NCBI GenBank assembly: GCA_036395835.1
Contig: DASWCW010000113.1
Coordinates: forward strand, 1 to 64,000
Source: AP-16 sp036395835
GTDB taxonomy: Bacteria; Pseudomonadota; Alphaproteobacteria; Rhizobiales; Xanthobacteraceae
Direction: 5' to 3'
DNA length: 64,000 nt
Shown one piece after another: positions 17,517-29,480 of the stretch; position 1 is the stretch's first letter; every line of letters starts with the position of its first letter. The notes below the pieces were generated by a model. That model was given only the letters and a program-made list of their open reading frames with translations, was not told the DNA's origin and made no database searches. A program made the position numbers and the translations under genes.

Positions 17517-17837
17517 TCACTGGCTGGCCGCGCAGGCGTCGCTTTCGTTGCTCTCGTCGAAATCGACGAAGAGCCAGCGATAGGTGCTGGTCTCCGCGCA
17601 GCCTTGCGGGCCGAGGTGCGTCATGGCGGGGCTCACGTCCTGCCCGGATTGAGTCCGGGCCGCCGGCTGGCTCGCCGCGGAGCGCCCGAACATTTGGCGC
17701 CAGCTCCAGCTCGGATCGATGCGAACGCCCTCGGTCGAGAATGCAGTTCCGGAGGGCTTTTGAGCCACCCCCAGCGCGAGCACGCCGCAGACCGCCAGGA
17801 TGATCGCCGCGGCGCAGGCCGCGAGAAACGCGCGCAT
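17517..17837 (-). CDS. Small exported protein, unknown function
   Basis: This 106-residue protein has an N-terminal signal peptide or anchor (about residues 3-25). Its C-terminal region contains two cysteines (in GPQGCAETSTYRW and SDACAASQ) that could form a disulfide in the periplasm. The start has GGGGAGG upstream. It lies between moeA and mobA but on the mobA strand. I do not recognise the family. The reading frame and ribosome site make it a likely real gene. Confidence 0.55.
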   Translation of the reverse strand: MRAFLAACAAAIILAVCGVLALGVAQKPSGTAFSTEGVRIDPSWSWRQMFGRSAASQPAARTQSGQDVSPAMTHLGPQGCAETSTYRWLFVDFDESNESDACAASQ

Positions 17838-17903
17838 GGTCCATTCCTCCCCGGGTGTCGATTTTGATGAACTATAACGTTTGTCGGCACGGCGCGCCAG
17901 CGA

Positions 17904-18548
17904 TCATGCGCCGTGCTGCGTCATGCGCTCGGCCGCGGCGGCGTCTTCCGGCGTGTTGACGTTGAAGAACGGATCGACGGGTTCGGCCGGCCACTCGGCG
18001 AGGGCCACGCCGTGGCTTTCCGTCCAGGCTTCGATCTTGCGCAATCCGACGCCGAGCGCCCGGCGCAGATCGTGTCGCAGCGCAACCGGCCAGAGCCCCA
18101 CCACCGGATGCCGCCATTCGCCCGACCGCGCACAGGCGAGCGGAAGTGTTTTCGCCTCGCGCACGGCATGCAGCCGGGCGACGAGATCGCGCGGCAGGAA
18201 CGGACAGTCGCCGGGCACGCTCACCACCCACTCGATGGCGGGCGCGTTCGCCGCCACCCAATCGAGCCCGGCCAGAATGCCGGCGAGCGGGCCGGCAAAA
18301 CCCGCGACGTCGTCGGCGACCACCGGAAGCCCGAAGCGGGCAAGGCGCGAGACGTCGCCGTTGGCGTTGATGAGCAGGCCGGCGCATTGCGGCCCAAGTC
18401 TTGCCATCGCCCGCTCCAGGATCGTTTGATCGCCGATGCGGATCAGAGTCTTGTCGCCGCCGCCCATCCGGCGCGCCAGCCCGCCCGCCAGGATCAGACC
18501 GTAGCTCGAAGGCTCGCGCGCGGACGGATTCGCACTCTCATTCGTCAT
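17904..18548 (-). CDS. mobA: Molybdenum cofactor guanylyltransferase MobA
   Basis: This 214-residue protein transfers GMP from GTP to molybdopterin to make MGD. The nucleotidyltransferase motif [19 protein letters not shown] lies at about residues 18-36. The segments [22 protein letters not shown] and [17 protein letters not shown] (metal-binding aspartate) follow, and the C-terminal [14 protein letters not shown] is typical. It overlaps the 3' end of fdhD by 11 bases and is on the same strand, so fdhD-mobA form an operon facing the fdh-mobB-moeA block. Confidence 0.94.
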   Translation of the reverse strand: MTNESANPSAREPSSYGLILAGGLARRMGGGDKTLIRIGDQTILERAMARLGPQCAGLLINANGDVSRLARFGLPVVADDVAGFAGPLAGILAGLDWVAANAPAIEWVVSVPGDCPFLPRDLVARLHAVREAKTLPLACARSGEWRHPVVGLWPVALRHDLRRALGVGLRKIEAWTESHGVALAEWPAEPVDPFFNVNTPEDAAAAERMTQHGA

Positions 18549-19434
18549 GGGCCGCCGCCTTGCGACGGTGCCTCGCGCCTTCCTCCTGGACGGTGCGCGG
18601 ATCCTGGTCGAATACGATGCGATCCTCCCCGGAGAGCGCGATGAAGCGTTTCCCGCGGGCGCGGCCGATCAGCGTGAGTCCCGCCCGGCGGGCGAGATCG
18701 ACGCCCCAGGCGGTGAAGCCCGAGCGCGACACCACGATCGGAATGCCCATGCGGACCGACTTGATCACCATCTCGGAAGTGAGCCGGCCGGTGGTGTAGA
18801 AGATCTTGTCGTCGGCCCGCACCTTGTTGCGGAACATCCAGCCGGCGATCTTGTCGACCGCGTTGTGGCGGCCGACGTCCTCCATATAGACCAAGGGACG
18901 ATCGCGCTCGCACAGCACGCAGCCGTGGATGGCGCCGGCCTCGAGATAGAGCGAGGGCGTGGTGTTGATCTTGTGGGTGAGCGCATAGAGCCAGGACGTG
19001 CGCAGCTCGGCCTTGGGCAGCGCGGCGTTCTCGATGACCTCCATCAGATCGCCGAACACGGTGCCCTGGGCGCAGCCCGAGGTCTGCACCTTCTTCTTGA
19101 GCTTCTGCTCGTAATCGGTGCTGCGCTCGGTGCGCACCACCACCACGGCGAGATCCTCGTCGTAATCGACGCCGGTCACGACGTCGTCGGCGCGCAGCAT
19201 GTTCTGGTTGAGCAAATAGCCGAGCGCGAGATATTCGGGGTAATCGCCGATCGTCATCGCGGTGACGATCTCCTGGGCGTTGAGGAAAATCGTGAGCGCG
19301 CGCTCGACCGTGACCGCGGTCTCGATCGGCGCCCCGGAGTGATCGATGCCGCGCACCCGCTCGGTCAGCCGCGGATCGGCGGGGTCGGGACGCAGGAGGT
19401 ACTCGCTCTGCGCTTTATCGATGACCGGCGACAT
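18538..19434 (-). CDS. fdhD: Formate dehydrogenase sulfurtransferase FdhD
   Basis: This 298-residue protein transfers sulfur from a cysteine desulfurase to the molybdenum cofactor of formate dehydrogenase, which activates it. Recognisable parts are the N-terminal [33 protein letters not shown] region and the flexible-loop cysteine in [28 protein letters not shown] and [33 protein letters not shown] follow. The loop carries one cysteine instead of the CxxC form of E. coli, a variation seen in the family. The start at 19434 was chosen by alignment with the family length. Confidence 0.94.
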   Translation of the reverse strand: MSPVIDKAQSEYLLRPDPADPRLTERVRGIDHSGAPIETAVTVERALTIFLNAQEIVTAMTIGDYPEYLALGYLLNQNMLRADDVVTGVDYDEDLAVVVVRTERSTDYEQKLKKKVQTSGCAQGTVFGDLMEVIENAALPKAELRTSWLYALTHKINTTPSLYLEAGAIHGCVLCERDRPLVYMEDVGRHNAVDKIAGWMFRNKVRADDKIFYTTGRLTSEMVIKSVRMGIPIVVSRSGFTAWGVDLARRAGLTLIGRARGKRFIALSGEDRIVFDQDPRTVQEEGARHRRKAAAHDE

Positions 19435-19539
19435 GGATCTGGCTCGGGACCTGCGCGTGCTGCGGCAACGCTCGCCGCACCCTCTATGTCGGCGATTTAT
19501 GCCGGCGCGACAAGGGCTTCCCGCAACGGCCGGTTCCGT

Positions 19540-19652
19540 CGTTCCGGGGCGCCGCACCAGCGGCGAACCCGGAACCTATGAACACGGCGGAAGCGGCAAC
19601 CGTGGCGGCCATGGGTTCCCTCGTCTTGTTCGGGCCCCGGGATGACGGGCGC
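19540..19652. repeat. Palindromic repeat pair (CCGGG type)
   Basis: The stem GTTCCGGGGCGCCGC / GCGGCGAACCCGGAAC is followed by ATGAAC and then by a partial copy with GGTTCC and GGGCCCCGGGATGACGG. It is the same family as at 17-50 and 15.52-15.65 kb. It fills most of the space between fdhD and the gene at 19666. Confidence 0.5.
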
Positions 19653-19665
19653 AACGGGTAGGCGC

Positions 19666-19941
19666 TCAGCGCGGCTCGTACAGGTCTGCGAAATCGATCG
19701 AGGCGGAGCTCGGCGTGGCGTGCTTCTCGCGCCATTTCGGGCCGGGGCCGCGCATGTAGTAGAGCTCGGGCCGGTAATGGTCGGACAAGTCTCGGATGAG
19801 CCGGCGCAGCGGCTCCGCGATCCGCAGCAGGCGGATGCCGCGACCTGCATGACCGCTGGAGAGCGCGAACTCGCTCATTCCCCTGCCCAGTCCCTGATCT
19901 TGCCACGCCGGGATTTTTGATTCCCTTGCGGTGGCGTTCAT
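19666..19941 (-). CDS. Small conserved-looking protein, unknown function
   Basis: This 91-residue soluble protein starts at an ATG and has a basic middle (RIAEPLRRLIRDLSDHYRPELYYMRG) and an acidic C-terminus. It has no signal peptide, metal motif or recognisable domain. It lies between fdhD and the divergent ettA gene. I believe similar short proteins occur in related genomes, but cannot confirm that here. It could be a spurious frame. Confidence 0.45.
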   Translation of the reverse strand: MNATARESKIPAWQDQGLGRGMSEFALSSGHAGRGIRLLRIAEPLRRLIRDLSDHYRPELYYMRGPGPKWREKHATPSSASIDFADLYEPR

Positions 19942-20176
19942 GCTCAGGCTAAGCGGCAGGAGTTAACGAGAAGTGCGCGAAAAATCGCCGGCAAATCCCG
20001 ATCCGGATTCAAGCTTTCCGTAAAGTTACGGCAGCGGGCTTTCGGGGGGCTCGAGCGCCGCTCGCGTGCGGCGAGCGAGGTTGCCGGCGCGGGCTTGTCG
20101 GCTTGCCCTCGGCGACGCGGACCGCTACATCAGCGCTTCCCCCTCTCATCCAGCGCTCGGTGCAAGAAAGAGGCCG

Positions 20177-21829
<1,653 letters not shown>

Positions 21830-21856
21830 GATCCAAATGAGGGCCGGGCCGATCTT

Positions 21857-21990
21857 CACCTCTCCCCGTCGGGCAGAGGTCGCCGCGCGAAGCGCGGCGG
21901 GTGAGGGGGTTACGATTCCTAACATTGAACAAAGGCCCTGTTCCCCTCGACCCATCCCTCTCCCCAACGGGGAGAGGGGGGAGCCTGCCG
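21857..21990. repeat. Dispersed palindromic repeats between ettA and the transglycosylase gene
   Basis: The block holds CCTCTCCCCGTCGGGCAGAGG with a CGCCGCGCGAAGCGCGGCG stem, then CCCTCTCCCCAACGGGGAGAGGG. These belong to the same family as at 7.5, 14.4, 30.5, 30.9 and 42.2 kb. The last copy ends about nine bases before the chosen GTG start of the transglycosylase, so its GGAGAGG may double as the ribosome binding site. Confidence 0.7.
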
Positions 21991-21998
21991 ATGCGCCT

Positions 21999-23246
21999 GT
22001 GTCCACCCTGCGACTTTTCGCCGCTTCGCTCCTGCTTTGGCTCGTGCTGTCGGCCATGAGCACGCCCGCTGCCGCGGCCGATACGGCGTTCCGCCAATGG
22101 CTCGAGGCGCTGTGGCCGGACGCGCAGGCGTTCGGCATTACGCGAAAGACCTTCGAGGCCGCGACGCGGGGCGTCGAGCCCGATCTCTCGCTGCCCGATC
22201 TCGACATTCCGGGGAGGCCCGCGCCGCAGCGCGAGCAGCCGGAGTTCGTGCTGCGGCCTGTCGATTATCTGAGAGAGCCGACGCTCGCGCACCTCGCCGC
22301 CGAAGGCCGCAAGCTGCTCGCCGAATACGCCGCGACGCTCGCCGCGATCGAGCGGCGGTTCGGCGTGCCGCCGACCGTGGTGCTCGCCATCTGGGGGCGC
22401 GAGTCCGGCTATAGCCGCGGCTATAAGCCTGGCAACAACGCGATCCGGGTGCTGGCGACGCAAGCCTATCTCGGCCGCCGCAAGGACGTGTTCCGGCAGG
22501 AGCTGTTGTTCGCCCTGAAGATGATCGAGGACGGCGAGGTCAAGCCCGACGAGTTGCGCAGCTCCTGGGCGGGCGCCATGGGGCTCACCCAGTTCCTGCC
22601 GTCGGAATTCTACAAGCACGCCGTCGATTTCGACGGCGACGGCCGCCGCGACATCTGGAACTCGGTGCCCGACGCGCTCGCGTCCGCGGCGAAGCAGCTC
22701 GCCGACAAGGGCTGGCAGACCGGAAAGCGCTGGGCCTACGAGGTCCGCGTGCCGAAAGTCTTGGACTGCACGCTCGCCAATCCCGACCAAAAATTGCCGA
22801 TCGCCGAGTGGGTGCGCCGCGGCTTTGCGCCCGCGTTCGACCGCAAGCTCTCGGCCGAGGAGCTTTCGCAACCGGCCTCGCTGCTGCTGCCGGCCGGCAC
22901 CTATGGCCCGGGCTTTCTGATTCTCTCGAACTATTTCGTGCTCAAGGACTACAATTTTTCCGATCTCTACGTGCTGTTCGTCGGGCAATTGAGCGATCGC
23001 ATCCGCGACGGTCGCGCCTTCGAGACGCCCTGGGCCGACGTGGTGCAGCTCAAGACCGCGCAGCTCGAGGAGATGCAGCGCCGGCTCACCGAGCTCGGTT
23101 ATTACGCCGAGAAAATCGACGGCAAGGCCGGCATGAAGACCCGCCTCGCGCTCGGGGCGTATCAGAAGGCGAACGGGCTCAAGCTCGACTGCTGGCCGGC
23201 CGCCGCCGTGCTCGAGCACATGCGCGGTCGCATGGGCAGGAATTGA
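21999..23246 (+). CDS. Lytic murein transglycosylase (MltB type) with peptidoglycan-binding domain
   Basis: This protein of about 415 residues cleaves the glycan strand to give 1,6-anhydro-muramyl ends in the periplasm. It has a signal peptide (TLRLFAASLLLWLVLSAM, cut after STPAAAA). The family-3 catalytic region has the glutamate in AIWGRESGYSRGY, and SSWAGAMGLTQFLPSEFYKHAVDFDGDG follows. A C-terminal PG_binding_1 domain carries RLTELGYYAEKIDGKAGMKTRLALGAYQ. The GTG at 21999 was chosen because it gives a complete signal peptide; an ATG at 22056 would leave only a short one. Confidence 0.88.
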   Translation: MSTLRLFAASLLLWLVLSAMSTPAAAADTAFRQWLEALWPDAQAFGITRKTFEAATRGVEPDLSLPDLDIPGRPAPQREQPEFVLRPVDYLREPTLAHLAAEGRKLLAEYAATLAAIERRFGVPPTVVLAIWGRESGYSRGYKPGNNAIRVLATQAYLGRRKDVFRQELLFALKMIEDGEVKPDELRSSWAGAMGLTQFLPSEFYKHAVDFDGDGRRDIWNSVPDALASAAKQLADKGWQTGKRWAYEVRVPKVLDCTLANPDQKLPIAEWVRRGFAPAFDRKLSAEELSQPASLLLPAGTYGPGFLILSNYFVLKDYNFSDLYVLFVGQLSDRIRDGRAFETPWADVVQLKTAQLEEMQRRLTELGYYAEKIDGKAGMKTRLALGAYQKANGLKLDCWPAAAVLEHMRGRMGRN

Positions 23247-23273
23247 ACGTAGCGCAGGTTGCGTTGCGCTCCT

Positions 23274-23675
23274 TCAGGCTCGTTCCATCGCGCGCTTGGC
23301 GGCTTGCGCCAAAAATCCGGATCGTGTGAATCCGTGCGCCTCGGCGTAGCGATCGATCTCGGCAAGCGTTGCTTCCGGGAGCGTGATGTTGACCCGCACC
23401 GTACGGGCGGCTTGCTCGCGTAGCGGGATCAGGACGGCGACGCCGTCGCGATTGTCCGGCTCCGCCATGATATCCTCGAGTGAGGAGGGTTCCGGGATGG
23501 CTTCGCCGTCTTCCGCCATGCCTTCGACGTGGAAGGCGAGAGCCTCTTCGGCGTTGGCGCGCGCTTGATCCAGCGATGCCCCCGCGGAAATGCAGCCGGG
23601 GAAATCCGGAAACGAGACGCCGAACTCGCTGTGCGGATCCTTATGAATGAGGGCGATGTAGGTGCGCATCTTCAT
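23274..23675 (-). CDS. hicB: HicB-family antitoxin
   Basis: This 133-residue protein has the HicB partial-RNase-H fold (HKDPHSEFGVSFPDFPGCISAGASLDQARANAEEAL) and a C-terminal ribbon-helix-helix-like segment (VNITLPEATLAEIDRYAEAHGFTRSGFLAQAAKRAM). It should neutralise the HicA mRNA interferase encoded just upstream and repress the operon. Its ATG overlaps the hicA stop (ATGA). It is full length. Confidence 0.9.
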   Translation of the reverse strand: MKMRTYIALIHKDPHSEFGVSFPDFPGCISAGASLDQARANAEEALAFHVEGMAEDGEAIPEPSSLEDIMAEPDNRDGVAVLIPLREQAARTVRVNITLPEATLAEIDRYAEAHGFTRSGFLAQAAKRAMERA

Positions 23676-23860
23676 CTCAGCTTGATGCTGGCCTGCTTTT
23701 CGATGCTGCGAAGCGTGCCGACAGGGATGTCCTTTTCCGGATGCGGGACCGTCACTCGGCCCGGTTTCGTCGGATGCCTGAACTGGACGTGACTGCCCTT
23801 CTGCCCGACCCGGCGCCAGCCATCCGCCAATAGCATCGCGATGATTTCGCGGCGGTTCAT
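23672..23860 (-). CDS. hicA: HicA-family mRNA interferase toxin
   Basis: This 62-residue toxin has a double-stranded RNA-binding-like fold and is expected to cleave mRNA. The catalytic histidine lies in QKGSHVQFRHPTKPGRVTVPHP, and the N-terminus MNRREIIAMLLADGWRRV is canonical. The ATG at 23860 gives the standard family N-terminus; a GTG five codons upstream is an alternative. It is the first gene of the hicAB operon and appears intact. A small inverted repeat lies immediately upstream. Confidence 0.9.
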   Translation of the reverse strand: MNRREIIAMLLADGWRRVGQKGSHVQFRHPTKPGRVTVPHPEKDIPVGTLRSIEKQASIKLR

Positions 23861-23862
23861 GA

Positions 23863-23874
23863 TGTATTTATACA
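23863..23874. promoter_or_regulatory. Candidate hicAB operator (TGTAT-AA-ATACA palindrome on the minus strand)
   Basis: On the plus strand the site reads TGTATTTATACA, an inverted repeat just before the hicA start. On the minus strand a TTGACA hexamer lies further upstream (23883-23888). HicB proteins with a DNA-binding tail commonly repress their own promoter, so this is a plausible operator. No binding data. Confidence 0.4.
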
Positions 23875-23904
23875 CACCGCCGTGTCAACCCAGAGGCCCA
23901 AGGC

Positions 23905-23945
23905 AAACGAAAACCCGGCGGCGCGGAGCGCTCGCCGGGTTTCTT
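23905..23945 (-). terminator. Bidirectional terminator-like hairpin
   Basis: The stem AACCCGGCG / CGCCGGGTT has T-rich sequence on its 3' side in both directions (TTTCTTTT on plus, TTTTCGTTT on minus). It lies downstream of the small Gly/Tyr-rich gene on the minus strand and upstream of hicA, so it probably ends that transcript. Confidence 0.65.
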
Positions 23946-23983
23946 TTGACACTGACCGGCGTGAAGCCGGCGAGCCTGGGCCG

Positions 23984-24280
23984 TTACGGACAGACCAGCA
24001 CGCGGGGGCCGGGTCGATAGCCGCCCCAATAGGGGTCCCAAACCGGCTGGCGGGCGTAATAGCAGCCGGGTCCCGGGCCGTAGTACGCCGGAGCGGGGCC
24101 GTAATAGGGCGGGGGCGCGGCCGCAGCCGAGCCGATGATCGCGCCGGCGATGAAGCCGCCGGCAAGGCCGGCGCCGATGGCGCAGCCGACGCAGCCGCCG
24201 GCCTGAGCCGGGCTTGGCGCGGCGAGTGCTGCGGCGCCGATCGAGGCGGCCGCGGCGAGGGCGAGAAGGGTCTTCTTCAT
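23984..24280 (-). CDS. Small exported Gly/Tyr/Pro-rich protein
   Basis: This 98-residue protein has a clear signal peptide (MKKTLLALAAAASIGAAALAA, cut near AQA). A glycine-zipper-like stretch follows (CVGCAIGAGLAGGFIAGAIIGSAAAA), then a Pro/Tyr/Gly-rich tail (PAYYGPGPGCYYARQPVWDPY). GGAGA precedes the ATG at 24280. Such short glycine-zipper proteins with YYGP repeats are common in Hyphomicrobiales and are presumed periplasmic or outer-membrane associated; the function is unknown. Confidence 0.75.
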   Translation of the reverse strand: MKKTLLALAAAASIGAAALAAPSPAQAGGCVGCAIGAGLAGGFIAGAIIGSAAAAPPPYYGPAPAYYGPGPGCYYARQPVWDPYWGGYRPGPRVLVCP

Positions 24281-24457
24281 GGCAGGTCTCCTGGAGGGGC
24301 GGTCGGGAAAGCCCGATCGCGGCAAGAATCCCATGGAAAGGTTGTGCAAAGGTTGCACGCCAGTGCCCCGAACTAAGCACAGCCATTTTGACTGAAATGT
24401 GAACGCGACGCGGGCAAACGATGAACGGAGCGGGGGGCTCGTAGCTCCGTAACGCCC

Positions 24458-24515
24458 TAGCCCGGATGGAGCGGCGCGAAGCCCCGCGCAATCCGGGAAG
24501 ATCCACCCGGATTTC
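24458..24515. repeat. Degenerate AGCCCGGATGGAGCG repeat
   Basis: This stretch contains TAGCCCGGATGGAGCGGCGCGAAGCC and an ATCCGGG arm, a degenerate relative of the element at 17465-17505. It lies in the 304-base gap between the small exported protein (minus) and the antitoxin-like gene (plus). I see nothing else there apart from possible promoters. Confidence 0.5.
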
Positions 24516-24584
24516 GCGATCGCTCTATCCTGGCTGCCAGCGCTGCAGCTTCACACGCCGTCTCGGTGGCGATATTTCTCGACT

Positions 24585-24851
24585 ATGGCCAAGCGAAGTC
24601 TCCCTGCAGACCTCCTCCATCGCGCGAGGCGCAAGGCCGCCGCGGAACGGCGCACCCTGACCTCACTGATCGAGGATGGGCTGCGGCTGGTCGGGGGCGG
24701 GAACAAGAGGGCCGCGAAGGGGGAACGCATCATGCCCCGGATCAGCACTGCTGGCGGCGGCGTGATGCCGGGAACCGACCTCAACGATTCGGCCGCGCTC
24801 CAGGAGGGGGATGATCTCGACCTGATCGCGCGGATGAGCGCCGGCCGATGA
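24585..24851 (+). CDS. Orphan VapB-like antitoxin
   Basis: This 88-residue protein resembles antitoxins of VapBC modules. A short helix-rich N-terminus (LPADLLHRARRKAAAERRTLTSLIEDGLRLV) is followed by a tail with PRISTAGGGVMPGTDLNDSAAL, the stretch that normally wraps the PIN-domain toxin. The expected vapC gene should follow at once, but the next gene is thiC on the opposite strand 42 bases later and no PIN domain is seen. It is therefore an orphan, probably a relic of toxin loss. The C-terminal end (DDLDLIARMSAGR) may be altered. Confidence 0.6.
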   Translation: MAKRSLPADLLHRARRKAAAERRTLTSLIEDGLRLVGGGNKRAAKGERIMPRISTAGGGVMPGTDLNDSAALQEGDDLDLIARMSAGR

Positions 24852-24893
24852 TCCGGCAGGCAACGGCGAGCGCCGTTGCCTGCCTCACAAACA

Positions 24894-26934
<2,041 letters not shown>

Positions 26935-27008
26935 GGTCAGTCTAGACCTGTCGCCTTAGGTGTCAACGCGAGCGGCGCTCCGCAAGCACCGAGCGCCCGC
27001 CGCCCGGC

Positions 27009-27740
27009 TCAATACAGCCCGAAGGGACGCAGATTGCCCGAGTTTTGCGTGGGGTATCGGGCGGGCAGGGTCTGGGCCGCATAGCCGGGCGATTGCGCGC
27101 GGGCGATCGTGTCGCGCCCGCGCGAGTTCGGCAGCACCACGACTTTCGTGCCGACGTTGACCCGCTCGTAGAGGTCCATCACGTCCTCATTGAGCATGCG
27201 GATGCAGCCGCTCGAAACGTGGCCGCCGATGGTCGAGGGCTGGTTGGTGCCGTGGATGCGATAGGCGGTGTTGCCGAGGTAGAGCGCGCGGGCGCCGAGC
27301 GGATTGCCGGGGCCGCCCGCGACCCAGCGCGGCAGATAGGGCTGGCGCGCCACCATTTCGGCGGGCGGAATCCAATCCGGCCATTCGGCCTTGCGGGCGA
27401 TCGTCTCGATGCCCGACCAGGTGAAGCCCTCGCGGCCGACCCCGATGCCGTAGCGGATCGCCCGGCCGCCGCCGAGCACATAGTAAAGATACGTGTTTGC
27501 GCTATCGATCACGACGGTGCCGGGCGCTTCGGAGCCGGAGAATGCAACCACTTGGCGCCGCAGCTGCGTCGGCAGGCCGAGATCGGAGCCCTGATCCCGG
27601 ACCACATTGTCGAAAATCATCCCCGGATTGCGCATCGGCTCGGCAAGCCCGAGCGGATCGGCACAAACCGTGCCGCCCAACGCGGCAATGCTGATCGCGG
27701 CCGCCGCAAGGCGGCTCGACATGGACTTCAACGCTGGCAT
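27009..27740 (-). CDS. L,D-transpeptidase (YkuD/ErfK family), exported
   Basis: This protein of about 243 residues makes L,D cross-links or anchors proteins in peptidoglycan. It has a signal peptide (ending near TVCA) and the YkuD catalytic domain with the histidine in YRIHGTNQPSTIGG and the catalytic cysteine in HVSSGCIRMLNEDVMDLY. The start at 27740 has AGGGGG upstream; an alternative at 27764 adds eight residues. It is one of several cell-wall enzymes in the window but lies outside any wall operon. A C-terminal Tyr/Asn-rich tail follows the domain. Confidence 0.9.
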   Translation of the reverse strand: MPALKSMSSRLAAAAISIAALGGTVCADPLGLAEPMRNPGMIFDNVVRDQGSDLGLPTQLRRQVVAFSGSEAPGTVVIDSANTYLYYVLGGGRAIRYGIGVGREGFTWSGIETIARKAEWPDWIPPAEMVARQPYLPRWVAGGPGNPLGARALYLGNTAYRIHGTNQPSTIGGHVSSGCIRMLNEDVMDLYERVNVGTKVVVLPNSRGRDTIARAQSPGYAAQTLPARYPTQNSGNLRPFGLY

Positions 27741-27851
27741 GGCAACCCCCTGTCGGCTGGCCATTCGTCGCGACAACGACACAGAGGGTTCAAAGTTCCG
27801 TGTAGGAAATCTCACGATTTCGAGATAAAGCCGAAAGAACGCAGATGAGGT

Positions 27852-28340
27852 TCAGCGCCGGCTTTGCCAACCGACCACCGCGTCCGGCACCGCATCGGTC
27901 GAGGCGAAATAGGGTTTGAGGTCGAGCAACGGCGTGCCGTCGAGGCAGTCGAGCCCCATGACCGAGAGCACGCGGCCGTTGCGCTCGATCAGGCGAACGA
28001 CGCTCGCCGCAATCGGATTGGGCCGCACCGGCGAGCGCAGCGCAAAGCTGCCGCGCGGCTCGCCGTAGTGCCGGGGCACCTGCAGGACGAGGTCGCGCCG
28101 GGCGCGGTCCATCCAATACAGCACGAGCAGATGGCTGCAGCTCTCGACGTCGGTCAGCGCGTCCGCCCAGCGCTCGTCGACCTCGATGGTGCAGATCGCA
28201 TCGGACTCGCGGGCGTTCTTCGGGCAGTCCTCCCGGCGCGTCCACGGCGTGCGGATGCGGCCGATGAAATAGAGCTGCGCGTCGAAATGCTCCGGCAGCG
28301 GCACCGCGACTTCTCCGGGCCGGATATCGGATGCACTCAT
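27852..28340 (-). CDS. trmO: tRNA (N6-threonylcarbamoyladenosine(37)-N6)-methyltransferase TrmO
   Basis: This 162-residue protein is of the TrmO/TsaA (UPF0066) family, which uses SAM to methylate t6A37 in tRNA-Thr. Conserved segments are YFIGRIRTPWTRREDCPKN, LVLYWMDRARRDLVLQVPRH, and GSFALRSPVRPNPIAASVVRLI, the SAM-site signature. The start at 28340 has GGGAGAG upstream. It is divergent from the methionine operon, which would share SAM-related biology, although co-regulation is only a guess. Confidence 0.88.
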   Translation of the reverse strand: MSASDIRPGEVAVPLPEHFDAQLYFIGRIRTPWTRREDCPKNARESDAICTIEVDERWADALTDVESCSHLLVLYWMDRARRDLVLQVPRHYGEPRGSFALRSPVRPNPIAASVVRLIERNGRVLSVMGLDCLDGTPLLDLKPYFASTDAVPDAVVGWQSRR

Positions 28341-28437
28341 GCTTCGCTCTCCCGGGCCGTCCCGGCCGCGCCAACGGGCCGTATTCAAGGCCTTCACCTT
28401 CGCGCCGGAACGCCCTTGCGAGATTCGGATTAACGGT

Positions 28438-28453
28438 ATAAAGATATCTTTAT
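28438..28453. promoter_or_regulatory. Perfect 16-bp palindrome, candidate SahR-type operator
   Basis: The site ATAAAGATATCTTTAT is its own reverse complement and lies 25 bases upstream of the chosen start of the ArsR-methyltransferase regulator. ArsR-family regulators of methionine metabolism (SahR type) bind ATATC-containing palindromes and often control their own operon. The location makes it the probable operator for the regulator-metF transcript. Confidence 0.6.
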
Positions 28454-28478
28454 GTCTGTTTGCGGCAGCGTGAGAGCC

Positions 28479-29480
28479 ATGTCGAACCCCGGCCAGTTAC
28501 CCTTCGGCGAGCTTCATACCGCGTTGCGGGCGGCCGCAGAAGCGACCCGGCTGCGGGTGCTCGCGCTGCTCGCGGAGGCGGAGCTCACCGTCTCCGACCT
28601 CACCGAGATCCTGCGCCAGTCGCAGCCGCGGATCTCGCGCCATCTGCGGCTCCTCTCCGAAGCCGGGCTCATCGAGCGCTATCGCGAGGGTTCCTGGGCA
28701 TTCTTTCGTCTCGCCGAGCGCGGCGGCGGCGCCGAGGTCGCCCGGGTCCTCATCGGCCGGCTCGATCCGGCCGACCCGGTCGTGACCCGGGACCGCGAGC
28801 GCCTGGCCGAAGTGCGCGCCGCGCGCGCCGCGGCCGCGCAAGCCTATTTCCGCGCGCATGCCGCCGAGTGGGACCGCATCCGCCGGCTGCATGTATCCGA
28901 CGTGGCGGTCGAAGCCGCCATCCGCGCCGCGCTCGCCGAACGCCCGCTGCGCTCGTTGCTGGATCTCGGCACCGGAACCGGGCGCATGCTCGAGCTGTTC
29001 GGGCCGCAGATCGACCGCGGACTTGGCATCGACCTCTCCCCCGACATGCTCCGGCTCGCGCGCGCTCGTCTCGAACGCGCCGGGCTCAAGCATTGCAGCG
29101 TGCGGCAGGGCGATATCTACGATCTGCGGCTCGCGCGGGATTCCTTCGACGTCGTGCTCGTGCATCAGGTGCTGCACTATCTCGACGACGGCGCGAGAGC
29201 CATCCGCGAGGCCGCCCGCGTGCTGCGTCCCGGCGGCGCGATGCTGGTCGTCGATTTCGCCCCGCACGATCTGGAGTTCCTGCGCGAGGAGCATGCGCAC
29301 CTGCGGCTCGGGTTTGCGGTCGAGACCGTGGCGCAATGGATGACCGCCGCCGGGCTCGACATTGTGCTGCAAGAGACGCTGGCGCCGGAAGCGGGGTCGG
29401 AGGGCAAGATTGCCGTATCGCTGTGGCTTGCGCGCGATCCTCGCATCGCCTTCGCGGGCTCGGCGCGCGAGGTCGCCTGA
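28479..29480 (+). CDS. ArsR-family regulator fused to a SAM-dependent methyltransferase domain (SahR-like)
   Basis: This protein of about 333 residues has an N-terminal ArsR winged helix (about 10-95; LTEILRQSQPRISRHLRLLSEAGLIERYREGSWAFF). The class I methyltransferase-like domain has motif I LLDLGTGTGRML near residue 160 and VLVHQVLHYLDD and LRPGGAMLVVDFAPHDLEFL later. In alphaproteobacteria this fusion is known as SahR, which senses S-adenosylhomocysteine and represses methionine-cycle genes. Here metF overlaps its stop by one base and metH lies beyond, which supports that role. The start at 28479 was preferred over 28452, because the latter overlaps the palindromic operator. Confidence 0.85.
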   Translation: MSNPGQLPFGELHTALRAAAEATRLRVLALLAEAELTVSDLTEILRQSQPRISRHLRLLSEAGLIERYREGSWAFFRLAERGGGAEVARVLIGRLDPADPVVTRDRERLAEVRAARAAAAQAYFRAHAAEWDRIRRLHVSDVAVEAAIRAALAERPLRSLLDLGTGTGRMLELFGPQIDRGLGIDLSPDMLRLARARLERAGLKHCSVRQGDIYDLRLARDSFDVVLVHQVLHYLDDGARAIREAARVLRPGGAMLVVDFAPHDLEFLREEHAHLRLGFAVETVAQWMTAAGLDIVLQETLAPEAGSEGKIAVSLWLARDPRIAFAGSAREVA

